64,000 nt of DNA. It comes from Bradysia coprophila (taxonomy: Eukaryota; Arthropoda; Insecta; Diptera; Sciaridae). The first letter of the stretch is position 1. Each line of letters opens with the position of its first letter. The position numbers and the translations under genes were made by a program. The DNA lies in contig NW_023503292.1 of NCBI RefSeq assembly GCF_014529535.1, positions 1,337,354 through 1,401,353 on the forward strand, written 5' to 3'. The notes beneath the pieces were generated by a model that ran no database searches, was not told where the DNA came from, and was given only the letters and a program-made list of their open reading frames with translations. Shown piece after piece: positions 10,905 through 24,735 of the stretch.

Positions 10905-13900
10905 ATGAGCAACCGGGATCGAAACAATCGAAAATCGGGCATAAGTGATTCAAATCGTCATAACAAATATCATTCAAACAAATGGAAAAACAATTGGGGT
11001 AGAAATTTTAATAATTATGGCAACAGCAATTACCGTAATACTGACTATGGATCTGGTCCTTCGGACAATAGGTAGTTTTTTTCTGCATTAAACAGCAAAC
11101 TAAAGTTATTATTTACTCATTTATCCCGTATCAATCCTACCAATCAATATTTACATTCGAGTTGATTTTCTGTCATCCTCTCTACCGAAACCTGCTTTAC
11201 GGTAACCTCCTTTTTCAATTTTGCTTCCTGTTTTGTATTATTGTTGTTATCATCATGTCAAATTGAAAATTAAAACAAAAGTGTGTGTCGTGTGGAAATG
11301 TGGCCAAACTTTACGGGCTGATTGGAACAATTTTTTTTCGGTTTTACTGTGTTCCACTTTTAAAATGGCTGGTTTTGTTTTCTAGATGAAAAGAATATTT
11401 TTGTAAAATCATAGCTGTCAAGTGATAATTCCGTTTTTTTTTTTTATAAAATATGGATTGGGCCCCGAATTAATTCCTAATGTTTTCTTTTTGAAATGTG
11501 TGCTGATGGAGGAAAGGGTTGACACATTTCCCAATTTTTTCATTCTGTTAATATTTATGTGCTTGAGGTATTTTCGTTGCATTAAACTTTTTTGTTTGGT
11601 ATTTTGCTTGCATTAAACGATATTTTTGTGAACCAAAATTAATCGAATCGGTCGAGTATATTGAGTAATAATGATGAATTTGAAAAAGTCACATACACAC
11701 ACACACACACAATCGCACCAACCATATTATAGTGCTGTTATGTTTACATTTTGAGTTCTTTACCAGACTCGATTGTAACAAGAATTCGTTTAGCCTCAAT
11801 ATGAATGAACGCAGAAGGCAGAAGTAGAAATAATGAAAACACTTTTCGGTGATAACCCACATTTAAGATGGTATACGATACAAATCCGAATTATTATATC
11901 AGACCGGACAGAAAAACAGTGTTGTGTCAGTTAGATCGTTCTACTTCAGGTGCTCGGGTTGTCAATGCATTGCAATTTATAGGTTGTCTAAATGTAATGT
12001 GTAATAATGAGAGCTATAATCTACTCGATAACCATGTTAAATTGAAAACTGATCTGCAAAACACCGCGGGACTATCTTAATTTCTATTCAGCGTCATTCA
12101 AGAACTAAATCTCATTATAGCCGTGGATACGTTTTCACTTAGATAAGAAATCACACAGCAAAACCGTCCCAAATCGGTCAGCTTGATCAGTGTGCAATTA
12201 TATTATTACAGAAAAAGTGTTCGGTCGAAAGCGGCAATAACATGAAATCTAATTTTGTTTTAGATACGGAAACAATTGGAATCAAACACTTCCGAATCCA
12301 TGGGACACTGACTGGTTCAACAATCAACAGCATCCCAATTTTACAAATAACCACTACACTGCAAATGTAAGTTAGAACTGACCTCATGCGATTCCTTTAT
12401 TCCGTACCGTTCAGATGTTTCTTGAATATGACTTTGAATATGTTTCAATTCTTCTTATTCTTCTTTTGTAGAACTTTAACATAGCACCGGGACTGGGTGT
12501 AAATTTCTCACGAACAAATCGATCAAAGAATCTCAAAGAAAAGCCGGACCGTTCCAGTGACCGCAATTTTACACCAAAAACTCAAGATTCAAACGCCACC
12601 TACCAATCGGTGGACAAAAATCCAAAGAAAACCGTCAAATCTAACAAAGACACTCCGTCAACGGTGACATCGTCCAGTAGTCCAAGTACAACTCAACCGT
12701 GTAGTTCAAATTCCCAGCCGTGCAGTTCAAACTCAATTGAGAATGTGGCCATCGATGCGTCAAAGCCGCACGAGCAACACAGTGCCGAACAGGTCACCAA
12801 GAAGCTGATCCATCAACTGACCAGCATGAACAAGCACAATTTGAAACAAATGATAAACAATCCGAGTTCCAAATATGAAACGGCACTGCAAACGCACGCA
12901 AGAAATCGAATGCGTGCCGAAATGCGAACCAAATTGCAGAACATGAGCTCGAATCAGGAGAATCAGCTGGTGAACAATGTTTTGGACACAGAGGAAAGTG
13001 TGGACATGGACAAAATTCCCGACAACGTTTTCGATGAAATCGGTCGGGTGTTGGATATAAATCTGCTGGGTCAAGAGGACAATTCGAATAAGAAATACAA
13101 TGACTCGGACGACAAAGATAAAGAGCAGATCGCCTATCCGGAAGATTTGTTCCTGCGAGCCGAGAAACTTTTAATGGAAAATTCAATTCTATTTTTGGAG
13201 GATCGTCTGAACGACTCGATGTTGAACGGAGATCGATTAGAGGAAGATCGAACTCCGATCAAAATCAAAAACGAAATCAAAGAAGAACCAGATGACATTA
13301 GCGACGATAACTTCTTCGAAATTCAAGAAAGTGCCGGCGATACGTTCCTGTTAAACGACTTGGTATTCGAGGATCGTGGCGGATCCACCCCGTTGCGTAA
13401 TGACCATTTTGATGAGCAATTGAATGAAATGGGTGATAAGGATGAAACGACCACAGTAAGTCATCGTGGTGAGGATGAAAATAGCGGAGAATTGGTTCGG
13501 ACTGTGAAAGAAGAGATTAGTGAAATAGACTTCTACGAACAGACAACCAACAATAACGTTAAAGACATCTTACCAGATCCATCCACGAAGAATTCGATGC
13601 AGCCATCGTCAAAATTGTACAAATCTCCAGATAAGCAAAGATCTACCCAATGCAGCCCTTCTGCAAATAGCCACAAAACCATCACAAGTGACGACTTCAA
13701 AGCCTTATTGGCAAATGTGAAACAAGAATTTAATCGAGAGACTGAATCGAATAGCAGCACAACCATTCACAAAGTCAATCCGTTTGCTGTTTCTGCTACT
13801 TCACAACAACCTCCGAAGAAAAATGATTTATTCACCAAACTGCAAAATAGTGGAGCGTTTGAACCAACTTCTGTCAAACGACGAGTTGACTCAAAATTGG

Positions 13901-16900
13901 AATCAACCGACAACAAGCGCGACAGCCTGTACTCACGAAAAAAGAAGAAAAAACACAAATCTCGGTCCCGCTCGCTACGGTCTCGTTCGCGAAGTTCGAG
14001 TCGGAGTCGAAATTCCCGTAGATCGAAGAAATCATCTCGCGATCGTAGTCGACGGCGAGACGACACCTCACAGTATAGCATGCCCAGCGACACAATGGAT
14101 TCGAGAGACAAAGTGGCCAACATTGAACTCTGTAATGATTCGTCAGCTCATACATTCGATCAGAATGACGAATCTAGCAGTAAATTAGTGGAATATGACG
14201 AACCGATGGTAGAAAGTAATCAAGATAAGACTGACCCGTCTATTCAGGCGATTCAAGTAGCTTGCATCGATGTTTTGACAACAAAAACTGTAGAAGCTCA
14301 GCCAGACATGGAACCTACGGATTGTGACGAAGTAATTGCTGCAGAAGAATCCATTTTAGACAATCATAGCAAATCACCAAATAACTTTTTGGATGCACAG
14401 AGTATGATCCCATCCGATGATTTGATAAATTTGAACAAAGGAATTGATCTTAACTCATCCGACCAGCCTAACTTAGTTCAGTCCAATTCGATATCGAATA
14501 GAGAAACGGAAAACGTGACTACAACGGCCCAGCGCACTATTGCGGAATCAGTAGAAGAAATAGTTCCAGAAGCAACAGAAAAAGTCACGAAAATGGTCGA
14601 AGATACCGTTGCGGAAACAGTAGAGGAAATAGTGGATGAAGCTGCGGAAAAGTTTAACGGAGCTACTGCCGAACCTTTAACGAAGACAAACACAGGAACA
14701 TTAGATGTAACAGTCAAAGAAACGGTCGAAGAAACTGCCAATTACATACTCAATAACACTGTCTGCGACAAAGTTGAAGACACCGCGTCGGAAGCAGTTG
14801 AAGATATTACAGGAACAAACTCTGCGGCAGTAATATTTCCGAAACCTGTTACAGATAGAGTTGAAAACGGCCAGACGATAGAGCCCACCGCAGAGGTATC
14901 AACGGAAATGATTGTAGAAGAATCGACGTCAATCGGTTCAAATTCGCTAGAAAATTCAATTGCGCTGAACAGTGAAAGTCAATCATCTGTGCCTGACGAT
15001 GCCATGGAATCGAATCAAACTCAGAAAAATAACATTGTTGCCATCAGGAAAATTGTATTGAAGCCATCCTCATCTCGCCATCAAAAAAGCAGTTCGAAGC
15101 ATAGATGTGAAAAGGAGCGTCATGTGGCATCGAGCCATAAGGTCAAGAAGCTGGACACCAGCTCCCAATCGTCGAAGAAATCCGATCATAAAGGTAAGAA
15201 AATTATCTATTGGAGATTAGTAGGGTTACTCGATACTCGGCATATAGATGTTTCGTGTTTTCATTGAAAACTCTATGATGAGAGCGCAATTTGACATTTC
15301 ACAAATATTCACCGGGCCACCACCACTGTCAGATAAAAACTGGCTTAACGACGAAGCTCTCTAATCCTTCCCTACATTCACTAGTATGTGAAAATACATT
15401 TTTCGCACTAGTGCGTCAAATATGTGTGCCAATGAGCGATAAATTGAAAAATTTGTAAATCGTTTCAAGTCAAAAGCATTGGCAGTAGAACCTTTTTTCG
15501 ACTTCTGTACTAGGAGACTAGTTTTGTCGCTCCTACCACTACGGTAAAATATTTCGGCAATGGAAGGTACTCAAAGAGTAGAACCATAAGCATCAGCGAA
15601 ACTAGTAATGAACTAGCCCCAAACTCTTGCTCACATGACATGAAGTTGGTGTTTTGCTCGTGTCGTACTTTCAAGCAATAAATTGAAGGGAATAACTTTC
15701 GAAGTTTTATAACTCATGAAGAGGCTCAACAGGTTAAAAAAGGCGAGCAGATTCAATGGAAATATTTATTTTGGACTAGATTTTGTCGCGTCGTTGTCCC
15801 CTAGTAAATTGATTACCCTGACCAGTTAGGAAATGATTTTTTGTTCATCCAAGCTAATCAAAGTAAAATATGTCCCGCACTTCCAGACAACTCGAGCGGC
15901 GCATCGATGATTAAACATTCTCATAACGACCAACCGCACAGAGTATGGAGGTCAGCTGGCGAAAAGAAGTGCATCGAACCATCCACGAAGTCGACTCTAC
16001 GCAGCATTGACATTTTTGACCCTACTCGGCCGGTCGAACTGTTAAAAGTGATCGAACCGGCTAAGCCACCAGTGGAATCGAAATGTGCATCATCACCACG
16101 GAAAGAGCGCGGTAAAAGTCAATCACATACGGCAATGAAGTCGCCGATCAGTGTTGGTCAGGCACGAAACGAGTCGAAAAAGTCCAGTCAGTCGACGCCA
16201 GTGAAAAAGGGAAATTCAATTGCAATAAAGGAGAAACTCAGTCCAATGCATCGTAATCACGTAACTGTCGATAGTAACAATAAATCTTCATCGGTTACCG
16301 AATCAACTCTAGTTAATCAAGTTACTCATTCGCTTTCCGATTCGCTGAAAATGCCGATTGACGGTAGTGTCATTTTGCAGCGAATGAAAGACATCGATTT
16401 GAAAATGATGGAGATGATGGTGAAGAAAAGTGTCATCGACGAAAAGATCATGAATTTACACAAGGAGAAAAGTGACATCGATCAGGCAACAATGAAGTTG
16501 CAACATGAACGATTTTCCTTGCTCACCTCACTGCTGGCAACAAACAGTACAACTGGTCAGAGAAAATTATGTGAACTACCTCGAAACAAGAGCAACATTG
16601 AACCGAAAGTGGTTGAACTATCGTCCGATGACGAAGTGTTGATGGTTGGAACGCCAATGAAAAAAAGTTCGTCGAAGACTTTCCGAACCAACGCACCGCA
16701 CAATTCAAAGCGGAAACTTGACGACGATGCCAAAGCGGACGGTGTTGATGGTACAAAGTGTAAAAAGCTAAAGATTAATTTGAATTCACTCAAGTCATTA
16801 GCGAACAGCAAAGGTAATGCGCGAAGCCATGTTGATTGTGACGAAATGCAAAGTGACCTTAAAACAAAAATGTTAAACACTACTCGGCGGTGCACGGTTC

Positions 16901-18982
16901 GATTAACAAAATTAAGTGCGAAGAAGATTAAACTACTGATCGGCAGAGCCGAAACGGAAACGGTAGATGGAGGTGATGCCGATGGACGACTCAAGAATGA
17001 TGTTGATCCGTTACACAAATTGACATTCGATGGAAATTTTCGTGGTCACCGACTGCCCATCGTCCATTTACAGGTAACGCAGACATTCCATACAAATTAC
17101 TATTCAAACAGTGCTGATACGGAAAAAAAATTTCGATTAGGTCATTGATGGTTTTCTGATAGCCGCATCGGAGGATAGCAATCTGTACATGCACGATCTG
17201 GTAACGGGTAAACTTTTGGGAACATTCACCGAGCATGCCAAAACAGTTACAAATTTCATCGTAACCGAAACCAATCACATCTATTCGGTGTCACTGGACG
17301 GCTGTTTGAAGAAGTTAAGCATAAAAGTGAGTATGCTGCTTGATTATTTGTTGTAGGACAGCGGAACCATGAACACGGGGGAAATTGTACCAATCGGCTC
17401 GTAGACTAATATTAATAAAAATCGTTAGCTCAGATCGTCAAAATCGGTAGTAATTGTATTTTGCATGCGTGAAATATACTCCGACATTCCGACAAAATGT
17501 TTTCACCAAAATAGTCCCTGATGTGCTTGGAGCTATGGTCTAGGGCTATGGTTGGGAACATCCGTCGCAGATGTTAAATTTTTGTGGCGGGACATTTCTT
17601 TGCATTCTGTGCACGATAATATCGTCCAGCGAGTATTTCTATCATAAAAACAGATAGAAAATAACCGCTGGACAATATTATCGTCCAAAAACGGTAATAT
17701 CACCCTGTTCGTGACGGTATCGACCGTTCTCCTCCTAAATCTTTCCAAAATAAAGCCCTTTAAGGGCTGATATTGAAACGGAAACTCATGTGCAAACTTA
17801 CATACATACACAACATACACAAACTTTAGTCTCTACTGTACAATGAAATGTACGAGCAGTAGCATTTGCGATCTGTTCCGTAGACTTTTCTGTTTGTCAA
17901 CCATATATCCAACACATTCCTAACATTCCACATTGTCCAAACTGATTTTTTTGTTTGAATTTTTCATTTAGAAATTCGATGAGCAACTTTTATCGGTAAA
18001 TGTTGGTGAAGCACTACAGGTTATGGATTATTCATGGGATACCGTATTCATTGGCAGCAGAAGCGGCAAAATTTACATTTTTAACACCAAGGTGAGCCGT
18101 AACGTCGTAACGCGAATCAACTTCAATATTTTACGCAATTCCGTTTCAGACGGACACCCTTGCCGATGAATGTTTGTGTTCTGTGGGAAAATCGATCATG
18201 GCATTGAAGGCAACCAAAGAAGGTCCACGCAAAATTCTAATAGCATCATCTCGCTGCCACAATATTAGCGTTCGTGATGCCATTTCCGGGCTGCTGCTAC
18301 GGACGATTGAAGTGCCCGACAAGTTAACTATTTACAGTATTCTATTAGACGGCGGTCAATTGTACTGTGGAACGAATAAGAATCTAGTTTTTCGTTACGA
18401 GTTTACGGTAAGATCGGAATGAACAATAGACACTTTTCACCTGATGCTTTTTACGGTCATTTCCGCGGAACTTGGCGAGTAAAGTGACCGTTGTAATCGT
18501 TTCGACATTGCTATTTTGACTAGTTGCGATTATAGACCGCCTTCCGATTCGTCAAAACAGAAATGATCAAACAAGAATGTTCTGCAGTTTGTACGTCATC
18601 AGCGTAACCAGCTGAATTTTTGTATTTCTGAATTTTTAGAGTGGCGCCGAAATTAGTCGCATCAAATTGGGAACAGGAACGATTTGCTTGAAGTCCTACA
18701 AAAATTCTTTAATCCTTGGAGGCTGCTACGACGGATACATTTATGCGTACGACACAAAAAATGAAATCCAATTGAGTCGATTTCCCGGGCCGGGTAAAAT
18801 GCTGCTACATTTCGATGTTTTCAAGGACAATGTGAGTTTCCGAATTTTATTTTTGTTTTTTGTGTGTGTGGAGCCGAACACAATTCCTGTTTTCCGGTTT
18901 GTTTTTACAGATTATCGCCGCTGCGAAAGATAAATCGTTATGCGTTTTAGAAGTTCCCCATGATATTGTTTCTCACGAGTAA
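10905..18982 (+). CDS. ZNF106-like protein with C-terminal WD40 repeats
   Basis: Nine exons join in frame: 10905-11071, 12264-12366, 12472-15193, 15854-17073, 17141-17326, 17972-18091, 18150-18407, 18640-18831 and 18911-18982, giving 1679 residues. The N-terminus is Asn/Arg/Gly/Tyr-rich. A long disordered middle has an Arg/Ser tract near residues 580-625 and acidic ETVEE-type repeats near 780-865. A predicted coiled coil (about 1171-1228) precedes the WD40 domain from about 1385 to the end. The domain contains ISVRDAISGLLLRTIE and GGCYDGYIYAYD, closely matching the C-terminal WD40 domain of vertebrate ZNF106, an RNA-associated nuclear protein. I see no C2H2 zinc finger in any exon, unlike vertebrate ZNF106. 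A further 5' exon cannot be excluded. Family assignment is good; the function in flies is inference. Confidence 0.88.
11072..12263 (+). other. Intron 1 of the ZNF106-like gene
   Basis: Starts GTAGTT and ends TTTTAG. It contains a short (CA)n microsatellite at about 11695-11711 and otherwise AT-rich sequence with only spurious ORFs. Confidence 0.8.
15194..15853 (+). other. Intron 3 of the ZNF106-like gene
   Basis: Donor GTAAGA follows codon phase 1 and the acceptor is CCAAG. The segment around 15528-15590 resembles 63262-63335 (shared AAAGAGTAGA..CATAA), so it is a dispersed repeat. Nothing coding is seen. Confidence 0.8.
17614..17683. repeat. Intronic hairpin, arms about 30 bp
   Basis: Arms at 17614-17643 and 17653-17683 pair through CGATAATATCGTCCAGCG and its near-complement, leaving a 9-base loop. 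It lies in the intron 17327-17971 of the ZNF106-like gene. It could be a tiny inverted-repeat element or a foldable RNA. Confidence 0.7.
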
Positions 18983-19347
18983 TTGAAGGAAGAAGAAAGA
19001 AAAAAGAAATCCATAGATCAAATGCACTAAGGGCTGTGATTCTTCATATGAAAAATTATAATCATTAAATTAAGTACCTTGGCACACCGTATAATGTTCT
19101 AAGAGTGTTACAGATTCTTACAAAAAACAAACATACAAAACAAAAACAAAAACAAAAAAATAAAACAAAACAACCAAAACCAAATCGTGAACCTTTGATT
19201 CGCAGATCTGTGTGAACCGTCAGTTAGATATTTTAGACGGAAAGACGTTTGGCAGACATTCGTTTCACCATTGTATGGAACCGAGAACATTTTGTAATTT
19301 GAACTGATCGGTTAATTTCAAAAGTCGTTATGATCCTGTTGTCATGA

Positions 19348-19357
19348 AATAAATAAA
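19348..19357 (+). terminator. Poly(A) signal of the ZNF106-like gene
   Basis: Two overlapping AATAAA hexamers lie about 370 bp after the stop codon. The 3' UTR between also holds an A-rich (AAAAC)n stretch at about 19121-19175. Confidence 0.6.
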
Positions 19358-19510
19358 TTGTTTTTAATATAAAGATTTTTACGATAATTAAAAGTGGATT
19401 GTTGCAAATTCAATGGAATATAATAACTGTACGCTATTGTATGCATGTCTGGAATACGGAGTACCGTTCAGAATTTCAGAAAAACAAGGCATCAGAACAG
19501 TCGGAGCGTT

Positions 19511-19634
19511 TGCTGCGACTTAGCCCCGTACGACCCGTAATCCTATTTCGTCCGTTACCATAATACGTCCGTAGCCGTAATACGCCCGGAACCCTAATAC
19601 GTCTACAACCCTCTAATGCGTCTGTTACCAAAAT
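19511..19634 (+). repeat. Degenerate 17-18-bp tandem repeat
   Basis: About seven imperfect units of the type CCGTAATACGTCCGTTA follow each other. A related motif (CCTAATACGTCCGAACC) appears once in the loop of the large hairpin near 47725. Confidence 0.65.
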
Positions 19635-19639
19635 GCAAG

Positions 19640-20750
19640 TCAAGTTGGGCATGGTCAAATTTACTGAAAGTGTTCATTTTTAAAATTGCGCATAGCGCAA
19701 TTACGAAAGCCCGTAAGAAGTACCTCTCAAATAAAATCAACAATTTACGACATTATTTTAGAAACCCAAAATTTTTTGCCAACTTTCCATTGGGTATTCA
19801 ATTACATCTCAAATGAAACAAAAACTAGCAAAATCGGATGAGATTTACTCGATTTATGTGCAAAAAACACTTAAGGCCTAGTAGCGGCCTTAGTCCAAGT
19901 GACCAAATTTGAAACTTTTTTCGCCATCATTCTATTCGGCATTCAATTATCTCTCAAATGAAACAAAAACTAGCAAAATCGGATGAGATTTACTCGATTT
20001 ATGTGCAAAAAACACTTAAGGCCTAGTAGCGGCCTTAGTCCAATGGACAAAATTTGAAACTTTTTTCGCCATCATTCTATTCGGCATTCAATTATCTCTC
20101 GAATGAAACAAAAACTAGCAAAATCGGATGAGATTTACTCGATTTGTGTGCAAAAAACACTTAGGGCCGAGTAGCGGCCTTAGTCCAAGGGCCCAAATTT
20201 GAAACTTTTTTCGACACGTTCTTTTCGGTATTCAATTACCTTCCATAAAAAACTAAATCTAGCAAAATCGGATGAGATTTACTCGATTTATGTGCAAAAA
20301 ACACTTACGGCCGAGTAACGACCTTTGAGCCTTCCCAACGAGCCCGCGTTGCATCTTACCCAAAAACAATGTTCAACAACTTTGTTCTACTCGTCAATAC
20401 CTTTCATTTGATATATCACAAGCAGCTATTGCGTGCGTATTTCGGTAGATATCGTCGAAAGACTGAAAAACACCTATAGGGCCCTAGCTCTGGAAGGGCC
20501 GACCCTACCATGCCCATTTTCTTGACCTTACTTTTGTCGATACCAATCGGGGAAAAAAAGAATTTTGAAAAAAGGTTGTGATTTACTCAAGATAGAGGGG
20601 TCACGGACAGACGGACATTTTTTTTTATTGCGGATTCGTTATCTATGAACATAGACAAATGCTTTGCCCTTACCGTCTGCTTCCAATTCAACATGTTACA
20701 AACGGCATATTAATCTTATAAGCCCCCAGTACTTCGTACGGGGCTAAAAA
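19640..20750 (+). mobile_element. Hairpin-ended repeat element, copy 2
   Basis: Four tandem units of about 145 bp (19790-20330), each with AAATCGGATGAGATTTACTC and AGTAGCGGCCTTAG, are followed by a segment with CACGGACAGACGGACA and ATTGCGGATTCGTTATC. The element ends in the GTAC hairpin plus CTAAAAA at 20750. The 3' part is shared with 35700-35901, and the last 50 bp with 1-50. It has no coding capacity, so it is a non-autonomous or decayed element. The left boundary is approximate. Confidence 0.65.
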
Positions 20751-21433
20751 GGGATAAGGAGGAGGAGCTGGACTTCAACTTCAACGTTCTATTAACAGCA
20801 AGCTTTGAGTATACTGACAACTATTCAATCTCTCTTATGTCTTATGCAAGTCACCATTCCCGAGAAGCCGGATTGGCTACTAAAAGGCGTACTTTTTGAC
20901 GTCAAAAATTTGAAAAGACGGGCCTGATATTTCCTGACTTTTATATAAATCAAGATGTCTTCACTTTGTCCCCTATACTCATGCTCCCCGGCTGACAATT
21001 TGCAAGCCGGGTGAAAATAGCTTAAAATACACTGCGTTGCACATCTATTTGCACCCTGCTGTAAATATTGTATTGAAGACTATTTGAACACCACTCGGGT
21101 GCAAATAGTGTATTTTAGGCAAATAACCCTTCCCACACTCCCATCGACGATAAGAAACGAAAATCATTGTCATCAATTCCTCCTGTTTTAAATCTCAATT
21201 TTTTGTTTCGTCGTCTGGTTGTTCCGGCCTCGTCGTAAACAAACATTCGTGAAAACTTCCGAGACACTTGACCGATTTTACTAATCCTCAAAGGGAGACC
21301 TAAAATTTTATTTTTCGTGCGTAGGACTTCTCCAAATGGCCCTCTTTGACAGGCACATCATCTCATCCATTATGCTAGTCGTATGTCGTATCAAGTACCG
21401 CGTTCAAAAACACACAATTTAAAAAAAAATCAT
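20751..21433. other. Intergenic, downstream of RPB9
   Basis: No exon seen. A loose inverted repeat (GCACATCTATTTGCACCC near 21040; GGGTGCAAATAG near 21099) may be another small element. Confidence 0.4.
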
Positions 21434-21439
21434 TTTATT
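21434..21439 (-). terminator. Poly(A) signal of RPB9
   Basis: TTTATT on the plus strand is AATAAA on the gene strand, 52 nt past the stop codon. Confidence 0.6.
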
Positions 21440-21490
21440 TCGGTTAGTTCAAATCAAATACAAAAGGAAAGAAAAGCAGCCCCAACAAAT

Positions 21491-22038
<548 letters not shown>

Positions 22039-22970
22039 ATTGATCGATTTCTATGATTTTTGCTTTAGAAATAGAGTATCCGGAGTACCTCAAAACAATT
22101 TCACCACAAATATGTTTGTGCCGAATGACATTTCCTAATGTGTTTTTGGTTTTTATCGTTTTCATAGAGTGTTATGATGAAAGAGAAAAAGATATTTTGA
22201 CAAGTACCCCAAGGCAAGTTAAAATGAACTGGTCTTCTATCCTCTCGCTCTCAACGTACCTCGTTGAAAGAGAAGCAAATACTTTGACAAGTACCCCAAG
22301 GCAAGTTTTAATAAGTAGTCTTCGGTTTTCTCGCTCTGATCATAACAGTCTATCCAAATCAAAACAATATGCGCCATCTACATAACAACTGTTGCGATGA
22401 GAAATGTAGCGCTTTTTCTGCTATGCTCATCTACTACCGTGTCAATTTTAAGCTTTAAACTTTTGTATAGTTTTCATGGACCTATTGACAAGAGACTTGA
22501 AATACGTCGATTAAAAAGAAGCACGTTCTAACTGTGAGACTGGAATTCAGTACACCAATTTGGAGTGCAATAGGACATGGAGATAGCACTGCTTCTAGCT
22601 CGGGCACTCATTCTATCAACGTCAAAAAAGCGTCAAATTCTCAAAGATGTGTGCGTGTACGATTGCATGTGTTGTGCGTTCTTATTCACACTAACAAATC
22701 ATGACTCCTGTCTTTACGAAAGAAATGCAACACCTATTAAGATAGCATTAGCCTCCAAATATTTCTTATGTTCATGCTAGTCAGAGAAATGATAAGCATG
22801 GCGCCTCACGACTGGGATAGAACACTCCTGACGGATTTTTTCTGAAAAATTTGAAGACGATGCGACCAGAACGTCAATCATATAGTCAAGCTATAAATGT
22901 CGTTAACGAGAACGACATATATCGTTATTAAAACCAAACTGTCAAAATTTTACATACAAATGTAAAAAAG
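22039..22970. other. Intergenic, with a short segmental duplication
   Basis: The segments at about 22187-22215 and 22273-22301 share GACAAGTACCCCAAGGCAAGTT, about 86 bp apart, an imperfect tandem duplication. The region also contains the RPB9 promoter (unrecognised). No gene is seen. Confidence 0.5.
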
Positions 22971-24729
22971 TCGAGGGGTAACCGACTGGCCAAAATGGTG
23001 GCAAATCAATTTCTAATTCCTTTCAATTCCGTTTAATTACCTCAATTACCGGACCAACTCGTCTAATTGCCGGATTCGCTCTATTTCCTTTCAATTCCGT
23101 TCAATTCCTTTCAATTTCTTTCAATTCCCTTTCAATTCCCTTTCAATTTCCTTTCAATACCCTTTCAATTTCTAAAGGTACTTCCTGTCAATTCCTTTTA
23201 ATTGCTCTTAATTCCTTTTATTTCTTTAATTAACGGATTAACACCACTACTTACCGGATTCGCCCTTCGATTCCTATAATTCCAATCAATTCCTTCAATT
23301 CCACGAATTTTCGAAATAATTGCTCGATATTTTCAAATAGATATAAACTTAAAGTCAAAGTTAAACCCTTAAGCATTTTGGAAAAAGAATCGTCAGACTA
23401 TATCAAGATAAAATTTGGAACAACTATGTTGTCCTACATTTGAGACTCATTTTGTTAGAATCTTTACTTTTTACTCATACTTTTTAGAAGAGATTTTTCA
23501 ATTTCAATTTAGATTAAACCGTCCAATTGACTGCAGTTTTGTTTAAAATGATTTCACATCGCGCATCATTGTTTATTTTAGATAAATAGTATTTTTCGTA
23601 CCAGGTCAGGAAATGACGAAAAACTTTTGTGCATCCGACAACTGAAATACGACATATTTTGCCATGATTTTTCATTAAGAAATGTCAGTTTTTCCCGAAC
23701 TATATATCGTGCAGGAATAGTTATTTACGTATATGTTGTGGACGGTATATTTTAGGCAATTTCGCGGATTGTAGCGCGAACGAAGTGAGGGCGACAAGCG
23801 AAAGTGCCTAAAATAAACCGTCCACAACAGATATGCGTATACAACTTTTCATGCTGAGGGCCTAAGTTACGAGAAAAATTCCGTAATTTATGCCCAGGAC
23901 ATGAAAAAAAACTTCATTTCTTTACGATTTATGGTGCGGGAAAGAAATTACATGAATTTTTCCATGACTATTATGCGATTCATTAAGATGTGTATGTTTT
24001 CAAGTAAGTTGCTGTGTTTTGTCTATTTCAGTTGTCCGATGCACAAAACGTTGTTCGTACCTCGACAGGAAATGGATTTGTTCAGCACACGTCAGCAAAG
24101 GCAAAAGCCCTCAATTTTTTGTTTCGCTCAAGTGATCGACATCGTAAGATTTTAGGCTTTTGAAAAGTTGATGGAATAGATGATATTGTCGGTGATGCAT
24201 TTTTTTGTAAATTTGGTTTGAAACTGGAGCATTTCGCAACGGCAATGCCCCAGCCTAACATTCCCCCGACGAATATTCACTTGTTTGTTGCGGCTCAAAC
24301 TCTTCCGTATCTGACTAACAAGAATCGTCCGAAGAAGAATCCTTCAGTGTGCATATTTTGAACATAAAAGGACGTTGGACCTGTTCTAAAATGGAACTGA
24401 TCAACACTGTACACTGTTATTTATTGTGCGGGAGCTTTTAAAATTAAAACAAAAAGGAAATAATGTGGTTTTGCATTTGCTGGTCCTTCTTTCCGATAAT
24501 CACACTTATCAGCATTTACTCTCATTTACTTTCAATTCCTTACAATTCCACAAATTTCCAGTCAATTCCAATCAATTCCGATCAATTCCTGCCAATTCCG
24601 ATCAATTCCTGCCAATTCCGATCAATTCCGGTCAATTCCATCAATTCCATCAATTCCAATTATTTACCGGATACTCCGGCAATTCCTTTGAGGGTGTGTA
24701 GTCAATTTCCCGAGTCGGTTACCCCTCGA
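22971..24729. mobile_element. 1.76-kb TIR element with target-site duplication
   Basis: Perfect 17-bp terminal inverted repeats (TCGAGGGGTAACCGACT at 22971-22987; reverse complement at 24713-24729) are flanked by AAAAAG on both sides (22965-22970, 24730-24735), a 6-bp target duplication. Both internal ends carry iterated TCAATTCC-type motifs (about 23010-23320 and 24525-24660), on the same strand rather than inverted. No transposase ORF is visible, so it is non-autonomous. A segment at 23735-23905 resembles 32195-32345 and includes paired TTTTAGGCA and TGCCTAAAA motifs. Confidence 0.75.
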
Positions 24730-24735
24730 AAAAAG

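Noticed and set aside
13784-14188. 134-codon plus-strand ORF and several minus-strand ORFs (12760-14155, 16523-17018)
   Set aside because: Shadows of the ZNF106-like coding exons. They lack independent start context or family similarity.
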